Positions 1 through 8,736 of a stretch of 64,000 nt of DNA are shown here, one piece after another. The translations under genes were made by a program, and so were the position numbers. The DNA is from Paraburkholderia fungorum (lineage in GTDB: Bacteria > Pseudomonadota > Gammaproteobacteria > Burkholderiales > Burkholderiaceae): positions 1-64,000 of the forward strand of contig NZ_MCAS01000031.1 in NCBI RefSeq assembly GCF_003610895.1, read 5' to 3'. Positions within the stretch are counted from its first letter, which is position 1. Each line of letters begins with the position of its first letter. The notes beneath the pieces were generated by a model. It did not search any database and was not told the origin of the DNA. It worked only from the letters and a program-made list of their open reading frames with translations.

Positions 1-29
1 GGGGGTGTCAGAATTTCCGTGTTCAAGGC
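1..29. repeat. Left terminal inverted repeat of the IS256-family element
   Basis: This 29-bp segment pairs with the reverse complement of 1315-1343. The shared core is TGTCA followed, after a few mismatches, by CGTGTTCAAGGC. Mismatches fall mainly at positions 4-5, 11-12, 14 and 17. Confidence 0.85.
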
Positions 30-39
30 GGGTTGAGAA

Positions 40-1290
40 TTACACGGATGGTCGAACGAATCGGTCCTCATAAAGTATGGCGAACTGGTTCATGGCGGCC
101 TTCCAGTCATGAGCCGCACGCCCCCAATCGGCAGTGATGTTACGCAATGCAAGCCAGATGAGCTTCGTCGCAGCCTCGTCGGTCGGGAAGTGGCCCCGCG
201 TTTTGATGATCTTGCGCAACTGCGAGTTGATGTTCTCAATGGCGTTCGTCGTGTATATCACCTTGCGAACCGACGGTGGAAACGCAAAGAACGGAATTAC
301 GCGATCCCAGGCGTTGCGCCACGCCGCGCTGACCGGCGGGAATTTCTGCCCCCATGGCCCATCAGCAAATGCATCGAGTTCCGCCTGCGCCGCTTCCGCG
401 CTGGGCGCGGTGTAGATCGGGCGGATCGCTGCGGCCAGGCCCCTGCGGTCCTTCCAGCTCGCGTAATCGAGGCTGTTGCGGATCAGGTGAACAATGCAGG
501 TCTGCAGCGTGGTGGCCGGAAACACTGCCGCCAGCGCCTCGGGCATACCCTTCAGACCATCGGTGACGGCGATCAGGATGTCGTTGACGCCGCGCGTCCT
601 GAGGTCGTTGAACACCTTCATCCAGAACTTGGCGCCCTCGGTGTTCTCGATCCACAGGCCGAGGATATCGCGTGTGCCGTCGGGAAGAATGCCCAGCGCA
701 AGGTAGATCGCCTTGTTGCGCACCACGGCGTCTTCGCGGATCTTGACCCGCAATGCGTCGAAGAACACCACCGGATACATCGGCTCAAGCGGGCGGCCCT
801 GCCAGGCCGTCACTTCGGCCATGACCTCGTCGGTAACCGAGCTGATGAAATCAGGCGAGACGTCGGTGCCATACTGTTCGAGCAGAAAGCCTTGTATCTC
901 ACGCACGGTCATACCCCGGGCATACATGGCGACGATCTTGTCATCGAAACCCGTGAAGCGCCGTTCGTGCTTGGGAATCAGCAGCGGTTCGAAACTACCG
1001 TCGCGATCGCGTGGGATCTCGATACGGATCGGACCGTCCTCGGTCAGGACTGTCTTGGCGCCCGTGCCATTGCGCTGATTGGTGACGGCCGCGGGCTTTG
1101 CAGCACCGGACGTGTAGCCGAGATGATGGCTCATCTCGCCACCCAGCGCCCGCTCGATCAGCGCCTTCTTCAAGGACAACGTCGCGGCGTTGATCGCTTC
1201 GGCCGTCATCGGCCCGTTGCCGAACTTCTCAAGCAGCTCAGCGGGGATCACCGGCAGTTCTGCCGGCGTAGCTTTCGGTTTGCGAGGCAT
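40..1290 (-). CDS. IS256-family (Mutator-type) transposase
   Basis: A 416-residue DDE transposase that catalyses movement of the surrounding element. The catalytic triad can be placed at D178 (in FFDALRVKIR), D244 (in VTDGLKGM) and E352 (in NAIENINSQLRK). The family signature TCIVHLIRNS lies at about residues 264-273. The N-terminal third carries the HLGY motif found in the family's DNA-binding region. The length is typical (about 400 residues) and the frame is open, so the enzyme looks intact. The start codon is preceded by AGGAGA-like sequence (reverse of 1291-1300), a good ribosome site. Confidence 0.96.
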   Translation of the reverse strand: MPRKPKATPAELPVIPAELLEKFGNGPMTAEAINAATLSLKKALIERALGGEMSHHLGYTSGAAKPAAVTNQRNGTGAKTVLTEDGPIRIEIPRDRDGSFEPLLIPKHERRFTGFDDKIVAMYARGMTVREIQGFLLEQYGTDVSPDFISSVTDEVMAEVTAWQGRPLEPMYPVVFFDALRVKIREDAVVRNKAIYLALGILPDGTRDILGLWIENTEGAKFWMKVFNDLRTRGVNDILIAVTDGLKGMPEALAAVFPATTLQTCIVHLIRNSLDYASWKDRRGLAAAIRPIYTAPSAEAAQAELDAFADGPWGQKFPPVSAAWRNAWDRVIPFFAFPPSVRKVIYTTNAIENINSQLRKIIKTRGHFPTDEAATKLIWLALRNITADWGRAAHDWKAAMNQFAILYEDRFVRPSV

Positions 1291-1314
1291 AGGTTCTCCT
1301 GGGGAGAATGATAT

Positions 1315-1343
1315 GCCTTGAACACGAAATTAATGACAGGCCC
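1315..1343. repeat. Right terminal inverted repeat of the IS256-family element
   Basis: Partner of the left repeat at 1-29. It lies 25 bp upstream of the transposase start codon, as expected for a promoter-proximal end. Confidence 0.85.
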
Positions 1344-1818
1344 GTGTTCTCGCACACTTCGCTCCGGTGACAAGGCAATCATACCTCCGGCGGCGCTACG
1401 CGCGCCGAACGGTCATTCATCAAACCACTAACCACGTCCCCCTGGTTTCCCATGCAGACCCATCCACGACGCACGCAGTGCGGAGTGGGAGCGAATGAGC
1501 CCTGTGTCGCTAACGCGGAGTGTGCGAGAACACGGATTCCAGATGCACCACTACCGTGGCTGCGCGGGGGACCCGCTTATGGGCTGGCGGTGTGAGCCGC
1601 TTTCTTTGCTTATCTTTCTTTGCGGCGGCAAAGAAAGTAAGTGCCGCCCCGCACAGGGGCAACACTAATAGACCACTAACACAACAAGGAAAGGCCAAAG
1701 AAGCCAGAACAAGCAAAGACCAACGCCGCAGGCAACCAGACAAACAGACAAACAGACAAAAAACCCCAAATCTATGTGACCATACCCAAACCCAACCCGC
1801 ACGGAGTGCACCCCCAAG
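1344..1818. repeat. Non-coding repeat region with two inverted-repeat structures
   Basis: This stretch of about 475 bp holds no credible gene. A 20-bp sequence at 1342-1361 recurs inverted at 1516-1535 (18 of 20 positions, core TGTTCTCGCACAC). Further on, CTTTCTTTGC at 1614-1623 pairs with GCAAAGAAAG at 1628-1637 across a four-base loop, and the stem extends by CTTA/TAAG past a one-base bulge. The following GCCGCCCCGCACAGGGGC stretch resembles a dispersed intergenic element that I recall from many Paraburkholderia genomes, where it yields spurious short ORFs. At about 1736-1760 there is a short A/C-rich tandem motif (ACAGACAA, about three copies). Confidence 0.6.
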
Positions 1819-2598
1819 ATGCTACAACCAGACCCACTCCACCCCCTGCGTCCCTTTCTGAAAAACTACGTGTGGGAACACGGCCACATCGGCACTCGCT
1901 ACATAAACTGCGCCACCGGCGAAATCAGCTTCGATGACGGCAAAAAATCCCGCTTCGCGGCAGAAAAATACCTCTACGTTCCATTAGACAAAAACGCCGT
2001 AGACGACCCACTGGCCACCGGCCCATCCACTCAAGACGCCGCCCTCGCGCGTTTCCTGCGCGCCGCGCAACTCGGCAAACCCGAAGAAGCCGGCTCCGCC
2101 GCGGAAGTCCAACGCGCCGTTCACGATTGCGTCGACCTCGCCATCTTCAGCGCCTATCAGCACGACGCGCTGCAAGCAGTCGAGCACTACACCCAGGAAG
2201 CCATGTTCGACGACGAAATCCGCGCGGCGCTCGTCAGCGATATTCGAAAGGTCTATGGCCCCATGCGCGAACAACTCGCGCTCTATGACTTCACCGTGCT
2301 GCATGGCCTGCCCACGCCACTTCTCTTCAGCGATTCGCCTTTCATCGACTGGCGCATACGCGTCAAACCCGCCATGCCCTTCGTGTCGCTGCCCCTCGGA
2401 CCCTACGCCTTGCTGGTCGGCACGCCATCAGGCAGAACCAGCCGCGCCGCACCCGTCGCGTGGAAAACCGCCGTGTCGATGGGCGCGCTAAAGGATCACA
2501 ATCGTTTGATGGTAGAACGCGCCCGTCTATGGATCGTGGCCACCAGCGACGATCAGCTGGTAGCCATACAGGATCGCTTCAAGAAAGACGACGCATAG
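1819..2598 (+). CDS. DUF4238-like protein of unknown function
   Basis: A 259-residue soluble protein with no signal peptide. The C-terminal half has the pattern LLFSDSPFIDWR followed by a FVSLPLGPYALLVG strand, which resembles the SDxP...PLxP end of DUF4238 proteins. The N-terminus (HPLRPFLKNYVW...) could be the degenerate R/FLxxF start of that family, but the usual leading HYVPQ motif is missing. No clear ribosome site precedes the ATG, and the gene sits directly behind the repeat region, so expression is uncertain. Neighbours give no functional clue: the asparaginase gene is convergent, with only 21 bp between stops. DUF4238 genes often occur in accessory DNA. The family assignment is tentative. 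Confidence 0.55.
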   Translation: MLQPDPLHPLRPFLKNYVWEHGHIGTRYINCATGEISFDDGKKSRFAAEKYLYVPLDKNAVDDPLATGPSTQDAALARFLRAAQLGKPEEAGSAAEVQRAVHDCVDLAIFSAYQHDALQAVEHYTQEAMFDDEIRAALVSDIRKVYGPMREQLALYDFTVLHGLPTPLLFSDSPFIDWRIRVKPAMPFVSLPLGPYALLVGTPSGRTSRAAPVAWKTAVSMGALKDHNRLMVERARLWIVATSDDQLVAIQDRFKKDDA

Positions 2599-2619
2599 GC
2601 GGCGTCGCCCTGTCTACCC

Positions 2620-3729
2620 TCACGCCTCGCCGCGTGCATGCGCTTCGAGCGCAAGCGAAAATGCCAGATGCCCGATTTCAACGCCCATGGTGTTGAACAT
2701 CGCCGGCGCATGAAACGCGCGCAGTTTCGCGCGTTGCTCAGGACTGCCGATATCGAGCCGCTCAAGCAGTTCGGCAACGCTCGCATACAGCACGCCGATG
2801 TTGCCGTCCTCCACCTTCACTGCAATGCCGAGCGCACCGTTAGCGCCGAGCCGTGCTGTCTGCTGCGAAGCCCGCACGCCAATCGCGTAACTGCCGTCGG
2901 CGCCGACTTTGCCGATCAGCGCGCCGTCGAAAGCCCGCATCAACGTGGTACAGAAACGCCCCTCGCCTGCCACCCACTCCGGATGCGCCGCCATCGCGCG
3001 ATAGATGCGCGCGAGCGCAACGGTACGGGGCGAAACGGCGGAAGGAATGCCCGCAGAAGCAGCCGAAGATGCCGAGGTCTCATCCTCCGCGGCAGCGAGC
3101 TTCGCGAACAATCGGGCCAGGCGATCAAGGGCAAACGCCGGCGTCGGCAGGTTGCAACCGTCGATCGACCATTGCACCGCATCATCCGGCAAATCGCATA
3201 CCTCGGCGACAGTGTGCTTCACGCGCACCTGTAACGGATGCCCCGGCAGTTCATAACCCGCTATCGCCGCTCCGATCGAACGCGCGCCGGCCAGCATGCC
3301 GGCGTGCTTACCCGAACAATTGCTGCACACCGCGCCCGGTTTGAAATCGCGCTTCAGCCAGTCGACATACACGGCGTCGGACAACGGCGGATGCCCGCCG
3401 CAACGCAGGTCGGACTCGCTGACCTGCACCTTCGCCAGCATCTGCCGCGTGCGTTCGATATGGCGCGGTTCGCTGCTGTGCGACGCGCAGATGAGTGCGA
3501 GGTCGGCTTCGTCGAAACCGAAACGCTCGAGCGCACCGGTTTCCAGCACCGCGAGCGCCTGGGCGGGCTTGGCCGCGGAGCGGACCAGGGTCATGCGCGA
3601 GGGATCGCCGAATGAATACAGCAGTTGGCCATCGGCCTGGACCACCGCAACATGGGCGATATGCGTGTTCTCGATCACTTCGCCCCGATAAACAGTCGCC
3701 GCAATCGGCCCGGTTTCACGCAAGGTCAT
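2620..3729 (-). CDS. Type II-like L-asparaginase (Asparaginase_II family, Rhizobium etli type)
   Basis: This 369-residue enzyme should hydrolyse L-asparagine to aspartate and ammonia in the cytoplasm. It belongs to the Asparaginase_II family (pfam06089), not the E. coli AnsA/AnsB fold. Signature segments are SAAKPAQALAVLETGA near the N-terminus, CASHSSEPRH, the C-SNCSGKHAGM segment, and the WSIDGCNLPTPAF segment. The start at 3729 is chosen because AGGAGGAG sits just upstream; a longer frame to 3858 lacks this site. A Ser/Ala-rich low-complexity insert (around ETSASSAASAG) lies in the middle. A LysR gene on the same strand lies upstream. Confidence 0.88.
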   Translation of the reverse strand: MTLRETGPIAATVYRGEVIENTHIAHVAVVQADGQLLYSFGDPSRMTLVRSAAKPAQALAVLETGALERFGFDEADLALICASHSSEPRHIERTRQMLAKVQVSESDLRCGGHPPLSDAVYVDWLKRDFKPGAVCSNCSGKHAGMLAGARSIGAAIAGYELPGHPLQVRVKHTVAEVCDLPDDAVQWSIDGCNLPTPAFALDRLARLFAKLAAAEDETSASSAASAGIPSAVSPRTVALARIYRAMAAHPEWVAGEGRFCTTLMRAFDGALIGKVGADGSYAIGVRASQQTARLGANGALGIAVKVEDGNIGVLYASVAELLERLDIGSPEQRAKLRAFHAPAMFNTMGVEIGHLAFSLALEAHARGEA

Positions 3730-3871
3730 GTCCGTTCTCCTCCTGATCGCCTCAGTCGGTGCGATCACTATGAATGGTGTGGTGAATCGTGATGATGCGA
3801 GCGATTCTACGTTCGTCTTGCGCACACAGCCACGACTAGCGAGCGGCGTGCACGGCAAATTGGATCCGCGC

Positions 3872-4792
3872 TCAAGCCGCTCCGTGTAATTGCTCGACGA
3901 GGTAGTCGATCAGCGCCCTCACCTTCGGCGGCAAAAAACGGTTTGGCGGATACAACAGCCACACCGCTCCCACGTAAGCGCGTGCTTCGAGATTCCAGTC
4001 GGGCAGCACCTGCACGAGTTCGCCGCTTAGCAATGCACCGGCGGCGGCAAATTCAGGCAGATTCGCGATGCCGAAATCCTGCTGCGCAGCTTCCAGCCGC
4101 GCGCCGGCATGGTTGGCGATGTAGCGCCCCTTCACATCCACTGTTTGTGTCTCGGTGCCACGACGAAAACGCCAGCGGTTGTCGTCGGCAGTTTCGCCCA
4201 GGTAGATGCACTCATGCTTGAGGAGATCCCGCGGATGAGCCGGCGTGCCGCGCTCACGCAAATAAGCAGGCGACGCAACCAGCAGCCAGCGCACCGCGCC
4301 CAGCCTGCGGCCTGCGAGGCCGGGCGGTGGATGCTCGGTCAGACGGATCACCAGATCGACATCGTCGGCAAGCGGATCGACGTCGTGGTCGGTGAACAGC
4401 AGTTGCAGGTCGACTTCCTCGTAGGTGCGCAGAAAGCCGGGAATCAGCGGGTGAATCACCGTTTTCGCAAACGCGGTCGGCGCGCTCACGCTCACCTTGC
4501 CTTGTGGTCTGCCGGCCAGTTGCCCGGCGGCATCCACCGCGCCGGACGCCGCGCTCACCATGTCGCGGCAAAAACGCGCCACCTGGGCACCTGATTCCGT
4601 GACCCGCACCGTGCGCGTGGACCGTTCGAGCAGGCGTGTCGCCAAGGCGTCCTCGAGGCGTTTGATCTGTCGGCTAACCGTGGATGGCGTGCTGCCGAGC
4701 TGACGTGCGGCCACTGAGAAATTGCCGGCATCGACAACGCGCGCGAAAACCGCCATGTCCGGCAGCAAGGCGAAAAGGTCGGTTGGGTTCAT
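3872..4792 (-). CDS. LysR-family transcriptional regulator
   Basis: A 306-residue DNA-binding regulator. Residues about 12-70 form the winged helix-turn-helix (DAGNFSVAARQLGSTPSTVSRQIKRLED), followed by a substrate-binding-like effector domain. It is transcribed away from the DMT exporter gene at 4915, with a 122-bp shared promoter region, so that exporter is the likely target. The asparaginase gene lies 142 bp downstream on the same strand and might also be in its regulon. The ligand cannot be predicted. Confidence 0.93.
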   Translation of the reverse strand: MNPTDLFALLPDMAVFARVVDAGNFSVAARQLGSTPSTVSRQIKRLEDALATRLLERSTRTVRVTESGAQVARFCRDMVSAASGAVDAAGQLAGRPQGKVSVSAPTAFAKTVIHPLIPGFLRTYEEVDLQLLFTDHDVDPLADDVDLVIRLTEHPPPGLAGRRLGAVRWLLVASPAYLRERGTPAHPRDLLKHECIYLGETADDNRWRFRRGTETQTVDVKGRYIANHAGARLEAAQQDFGIANLPEFAAAGALLSGELVQVLPDWNLEARAYVGAVWLLYPPNRFLPPKVRALIDYLVEQLHGAA

Positions 4793-4914
4793 TGTCGAGC
4801 GCCCGAGGGTTGAGCCTATTTATGCATGTCCAGCACAAATGATATGCACAATGACCCGATTATCGCCTCGCAAGCAAAGTTCGACAATATGCGCTCATCT
4901 GCCCGAGGTTCGCC

Positions 4915-5826
4915 ATGTCGAAACAAGAACGCCTGCTTCTGCTCTCCGATCTGATGCTGCTCGCAGTCGCCGTGGTCTGGGGCACCAGCTACGGCGTCGT
5001 CAAAAGCGCCCTGGTGTTTTATCCGGTGCTGGGCTTGCTGGCAATGCGTTTCGGCATCACCTTCGTGATCCTGTCGCCCACCTTGCGCCATTTACGCGCC
5101 GCCGACGCCCGCACGTTGCGCGGCGTGCTGATCGCGGGCACCCTGCTGCTCGGCATCTTTCTCTGCGAGACGTTCGGCATTCTGCTGACGCGTGCGGCTA
5201 ATGCCGCGTTTCTGATCAGCCTGTGCGTGGTGCTGACGCCGCTCGTCGAATGGTGGATGCTCAAGCGCACGCCGAGCCGTATCGAATGGGCGGCCGTCGC
5301 GCTGTCGCTGTTCGGCGCCTGGTTGCTGGCGGGCGACGGCGCGCTGAGTTTCAATCCCGGCGACGCGTTGATTCTGCTCGCCGCGCTGCTGCGCGCACTC
5401 AACGTGTGCGTGACGAAACGCGTGATGCGCGACTCCGCGTTGCCGCCTTTGTCGGTAACGGCGGTTCAATCGGGCGTGGTGGCAATCGGTAGCGCGGCGG
5501 TGGCGCTGCTGTTTGCGCCGCAACAGTGGCAACCTGTGCCCTCGCTCGCGGGACACGCGATGTTCTGGGGCTACATCGGCTATCTGGTCATTGCGTGCAC
5601 ACTGTTCGCGTTCTTCGCGCAAAACTTCGCCATCAAACGCAGCAGTCCGACGCGCGTGTCGTTGCTGATGGGCAGCGAACCCGCCTTCGGCGCGCTGTTC
5701 GCGTGCCTCTGGTTAGGTGAACGGATTTCAACGGCCGCCTGGATCGGCGGCGCCTTGATCGTCGTGGCATCGATTCTCGCGACGGTGCGATGGACGGCGT
5801 TGCGTGTGAGTGCGGCAGGCACCTAG
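4915..5826 (+). CDS. EamA/DMT-superfamily transporter
   Basis: A 303-residue inner-membrane protein with about ten predicted hydrophobic helices, built from two EamA repeats (WGTSYGVVKS near residue 22 and the second repeat after about residue 150). Members typically export amino acids, nucleosides or other small metabolites. GAGG upstream of the ATG supports the start. It is divergent from the LysR gene at 3872-4792, the classic arrangement of an exporter with its regulator. The substrate is unknown. Confidence 0.9.
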   Translation: MSKQERLLLLSDLMLLAVAVVWGTSYGVVKSALVFYPVLGLLAMRFGITFVILSPTLRHLRAADARTLRGVLIAGTLLLGIFLCETFGILLTRAANAAFLISLCVVLTPLVEWWMLKRTPSRIEWAAVALSLFGAWLLAGDGALSFNPGDALILLAALLRALNVCVTKRVMRDSALPPLSVTAVQSGVVAIGSAAVALLFAPQQWQPVPSLAGHAMFWGYIGYLVIACTLFAFFAQNFAIKRSSPTRVSLLMGSEPAFGALFACLWLGERISTAAWIGGALIVVASILATVRWTALRVSAAGT

Positions 5827-5871
5827 CGAATTGAAGCAAGCCGTCCCGATCGCCGCACACGCACCGCCCAA

Positions 5872-7119
5872 TTAGCGCGACGTGACGGTGCCCCGCTCGC
5901 TCACCACCTCGCCACGCTGCAACACATACTCGAGGCGCTCGCCCTGCCCGGTCAACACACCGATGTCCTTGAGCGGGTTGCCGTCGACCACCAGAACATC
6001 GGCGATCGCCCCTGCTTTGATGATGCCGAGTTTGCCGCCGCGCTCGACGATATCGGCGGCGATCGTCGTGGCCGAACGCAACGCCTCCAGATTACCGAGC
6101 ACTTCGGCGCGTATACGCAGTTCGTCGCTCTGAAATGTGTGCATTTCGCCTAGCAGGTCCGAACCGAATCCCATCGGCACGCCGGCGTTCGCATAGATCT
6201 GTAGCGAGTCACGCCCCGCTTGCCGCACGGTTTCGACCTTGGCGATCGAATCGGCCGGCAAACCGTAGTCTGCGCCGTGTCTGGCCAGCGCGTCATAAGT
6301 GACCAGCGTGGGCACGACGAATGCGCCGTGTTCGCGCATCAGTTTCGCGGCGGCTTCGTCTACCAGATTGCCGTGCTCGATGGTACGCACTCCGCAGCGA
6401 ATCGCACGCGAAATCGCGCGGCCGGTATAGGCATGCGCCATCACGTAGGTATTGGCTGCCTCCGCTTCGGCGACGATTGCGCGGATTTCGTCCTCTGAAT
6501 ACTGTGTGTTGCTGATCGGATCGGTAGGCGAAGCCACGCCGCCAGACGCCATGATCTTGATCTGAGTGGCGCCTTTCTGAATCTCTTCACGCACCGCCAG
6601 CCGTACCGCATCGACACCGTCGACAACCCGCGCAATCGCCCCTGCACGAAAGGCACATGAACAGGGTTCGAGCACGTCCCCGCGCGGACGGAAGTCGCCG
6701 TGGCCGCCGGTTTGCGACAGCGCCTTACCCGACGGGAAAATACGCGGCCCCGGAATCAATCCGCTTTCGAGCGCCTGCGTCAAACCCCAATCCGCGCCAC
6801 CCGCGTCGCGCACCGTCGTAAAGCCGCGGCCGAGCATCGCCTTCAGAATCGGCAGCGCGCGAATCGCCGTGAGGATATTCGGCTGCGTCGCATTGACACC
6901 AAGGTTCGCGCGCGAAGCCAGCACGTGCACGTGACAATCGATCAAGCCGGGCATCACCGTCTTGCCGCGCGCGTCGATCACGCGCGCATTCGGCAGATCG
7001 ACAGGACGATCGGTGACTTCGACAATGTGGCCGTTTTCGATCACGACATGATGGTGTTCGAGCAGCGTGCCCTGGACCAGATCGAGTACGTTGCCGCCGC
7101 TGATTACCGTAATACTCAT
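5872..7119 (-). CDS. Metal-dependent amidohydrolase (imidazolonepropionase/prolidase-like)
   Basis: A 415-residue cytoplasmic hydrolase of the amidohydrolase superfamily. The metal site is visible: HVHV after PGLIDC (about residues 62-67), a candidate carboxylated lysine in QIKIMASGG, histidines in MAHAYTGRA and TIEHGNLVD, and the late aspartate in GFGSDLLGE. This pattern matches the group that includes Xaa-Pro and Xaa-Arg dipeptidases. AGGA upstream of the ATG fixes the start. It follows the MHS transporter gene on the same strand, 60 bp apart, with a hairpin in between, so transporter and hydrolase probably handle the same imported compound. The substrate is not evident. Confidence 0.9.
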   Translation of the reverse strand: MSITVISGGNVLDLVQGTLLEHHHVVIENGHIVEVTDRPVDLPNARVIDARGKTVMPGLIDCHVHVLASRANLGVNATQPNILTAIRALPILKAMLGRGFTTVRDAGGADWGLTQALESGLIPGPRIFPSGKALSQTGGHGDFRPRGDVLEPCSCAFRAGAIARVVDGVDAVRLAVREEIQKGATQIKIMASGGVASPTDPISNTQYSEDEIRAIVAEAEAANTYVMAHAYTGRAISRAIRCGVRTIEHGNLVDEAAAKLMREHGAFVVPTLVTYDALARHGADYGLPADSIAKVETVRQAGRDSLQIYANAGVPMGFGSDLLGEMHTFQSDELRIRAEVLGNLEALRSATTIAADIVERGGKLGIIKAGAIADVLVVDGNPLKDIGVLTGQGERLEYVLQRGEVVSERGTVTSR

Positions 7120-7142
7120 CGCTATCTTCCTGACTTGATGAA

Positions 7143-7170
7143 GAAAACCCGCCGGCTTTCGCCGGCCGGA
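7143..7170 (-). terminator. Hairpin between the MHS transporter and amidohydrolase genes
   Basis: On the minus strand CCGGCGAAAGCCGG forms a compact GC-rich stem followed by GGTTTTC. It lies in the gap after the transporter stop codon and before the amidohydrolase start. The short U-tract makes it a weak terminator or attenuator that may lower expression of the downstream hydrolase. Confidence 0.45.
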
Positions 7171-7179
7171 AACGCTGCC

Positions 7180-8487
7180 TCAGGCGCGGCTATGGCGCGG
7201 ATCACGCACATAGAAGGTGCCCACGAGGCTGATCAGCGCGGCGATCATCACGTAGATTGCGGGCGCCATGTTGCTGCCCGTCGACGCGATCAGCCACGTG
7301 ATGAAGAATGGTGCGAAGCCGCCGAAAATCGTCACCGCGAAGTTGTACGCAACGGAGAGACCCGTAGACAGCACCTTGGTCGGAAACAGTTCGGAGAACG
7401 CAGCGAGAATCGGGCCGGTGTAGGTCGCAATCAGCAAACCGAATACGGCTTGAAACACCATCAGCGAAACGAGCCCAGGCGCGTGGTTGATGTAAGTGAA
7501 CATCGGCCATGCGAGCAGGAAGATCAATGCAGCAGCGCCGGACAGGAAGCGGCGGCGGCCAAAGCGGTCAGCCAGCTTGCCGACCACCGGCGAAAAGCAC
7601 ATGATCATCACGCCACCGCACATGCCGGCGCGAAAGCCCGTCGATTGCGGCAGATGCAGTGTGCGCACCGAATAGGTCGGCATATAGAACAGCAGCACGT
7701 AGGTGCACACCGTCCACAGAATTACCATCGAAAAGCTCGCGAACGTCTCACGCGGAAAGCGGCGGAACACTTCCGTGAGTGGCGAATCGCTTTTCGCCTG
7801 CTCGGCAACCGCGCTGAATGCCGGCGTTTCGTCCATGCGGCTGCGAATGAAATAGCCCACCGGCCCGATCAGAATGCCGATCAGAAAAGGCATTCTCCAG
7901 CCCCACGAATGCAACGCGTCGGCGCTCAGACCTGCTGTCACGAAGGTGCCGACCGCTGCGCCCAGCAGCACCGCGAAGCCAATGCTCGACTGAATCCAGC
8001 TCGAATAGAATGCACGCTTGCCGGCCGGCGCATATTCGGTAAGAAACGCGGTGGCGGTACCCATTTCGCCGCCGGCCGAAAAACCTTGCAGCAGGCGGGC
8101 CACCACGATCAGAACCGGCGCCCACACGCCGATCTGGTCATAGGTCGGCGCGAGGCCAATGAGTGCAGTGCCGCCCGCCATCAGCAGAATAGTCAGCGAG
8201 AGCGCTGCCTTTCGTCCCACTTTATCCGCATACACGCCGAGCACGATGCCGCCCACGGGCCGCATGAAGAAACCCACACCGAACGTTGCGACGGCAAGCA
8301 GCAGCGAAGACAGTTCATTGCCGGTCGGAAAGAACAGCTTGGCGATAATCACCGCGAAAAAACTATAAACAGTGAAGTCGAACCACTCGAGCCCGTTACC
8401 GAGCACAGTGGCGATAATCGCGCGGCGCCGCTGCCGCGCGAGCGTATCCACGGATATCGTAACGTTGGATGAAAGCGTTCCTTGCAT
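7180..8487 (-). CDS. MFS transporter, metabolite:H+ symporter (MHS) family
   Basis: A 435-residue inner-membrane symporter related to ProP, KgtP and ShiA, driving uptake of organic acids or betaine-like solutes. About twelve hydrophobic helices are visible. MHS signatures are GNGLEWFDFTVYSFFA near the N-terminus, YADKVGRKAAL in the first cytoplasmic loop, and LLQGFSAGGEMGTA in helix 4-5. I place the start at 8487 (MQGTLSS) because GAGGAAAGAGACC precedes it; upstream in-frame ATGs would add up to 13 residues. It leads a two-gene unit with the amidohydrolase, and a LysR gene lies upstream on the same strand. Confidence 0.92.
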   Translation of the reverse strand: MQGTLSSNVTISVDTLARQRRRAIIATVLGNGLEWFDFTVYSFFAVIIAKLFFPTGNELSSLLLAVATFGVGFFMRPVGGIVLGVYADKVGRKAALSLTILLMAGGTALIGLAPTYDQIGVWAPVLIVVARLLQGFSAGGEMGTATAFLTEYAPAGKRAFYSSWIQSSIGFAVLLGAAVGTFVTAGLSADALHSWGWRMPFLIGILIGPVGYFIRSRMDETPAFSAVAEQAKSDSPLTEVFRRFPRETFASFSMVILWTVCTYVLLFYMPTYSVRTLHLPQSTGFRAGMCGGVMIMCFSPVVGKLADRFGRRRFLSGAAALIFLLAWPMFTYINHAPGLVSLMVFQAVFGLLIATYTGPILAAFSELFPTKVLSTGLSVAYNFAVTIFGGFAPFFITWLIASTGSNMAPAIYVMIAALISLVGTFYVRDPRHSRA

Positions 8488-8736
8488 GGTCTCTTTCCTC
8501 ATCAGGCTGCTTGCACGGCGGCTCATGCTGCCGCTGCATGGCTACGGGTCCGGCGGATCTGCCAGCAAGGCGACGCTTCGGCGTCGAGCGGCGCTTTCGC
8601 CTGCATGAAACCGATCGTAGAGAGACCTGATTTGTTTTCGAAACGAAAGATTCGCATGCATGCATGCGCGTAGCGCATGCGAAATGAACCAGACCACGGG
8701 CGCGCCGCGCATCTCTGCGATCGGTTGGCCGGCTGT

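Larger units (their letters stand above)
1..1343 (-). mobile_element. IS256-family insertion sequence, nearly or fully complete
   Basis: A single transposase gene lies between imperfect terminal inverted repeats of 29 bp. The left repeat is 1-29 and the right is 1315-1343, matching at about 23 of 29 positions; the inner part TTCaaggc side (CGTGTTCAAGGC) is identical. The element therefore spans about 1.34 kb, the usual IS256 size. Because the left repeat begins at the first base of the window, the outer left flank and any 8-9 bp target duplication cannot be seen. The right end abuts a repeat-rich intergenic region starting at 1344. Confidence 0.9.

Noticed and set aside
1520..1861. Short frame through the repeat region before the DUF4238-like gene
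   Set aside because: Lies in an inverted-repeat element and has no ribosome site; a common spurious ORF type.
6700..8472. Long plus-strand frame opposite the amidohydrolase and MHS genes
   Set aside because: Arg/His/Gln-rich translation with no domain; it mirrors third-position GC bias of the real minus-strand genes.
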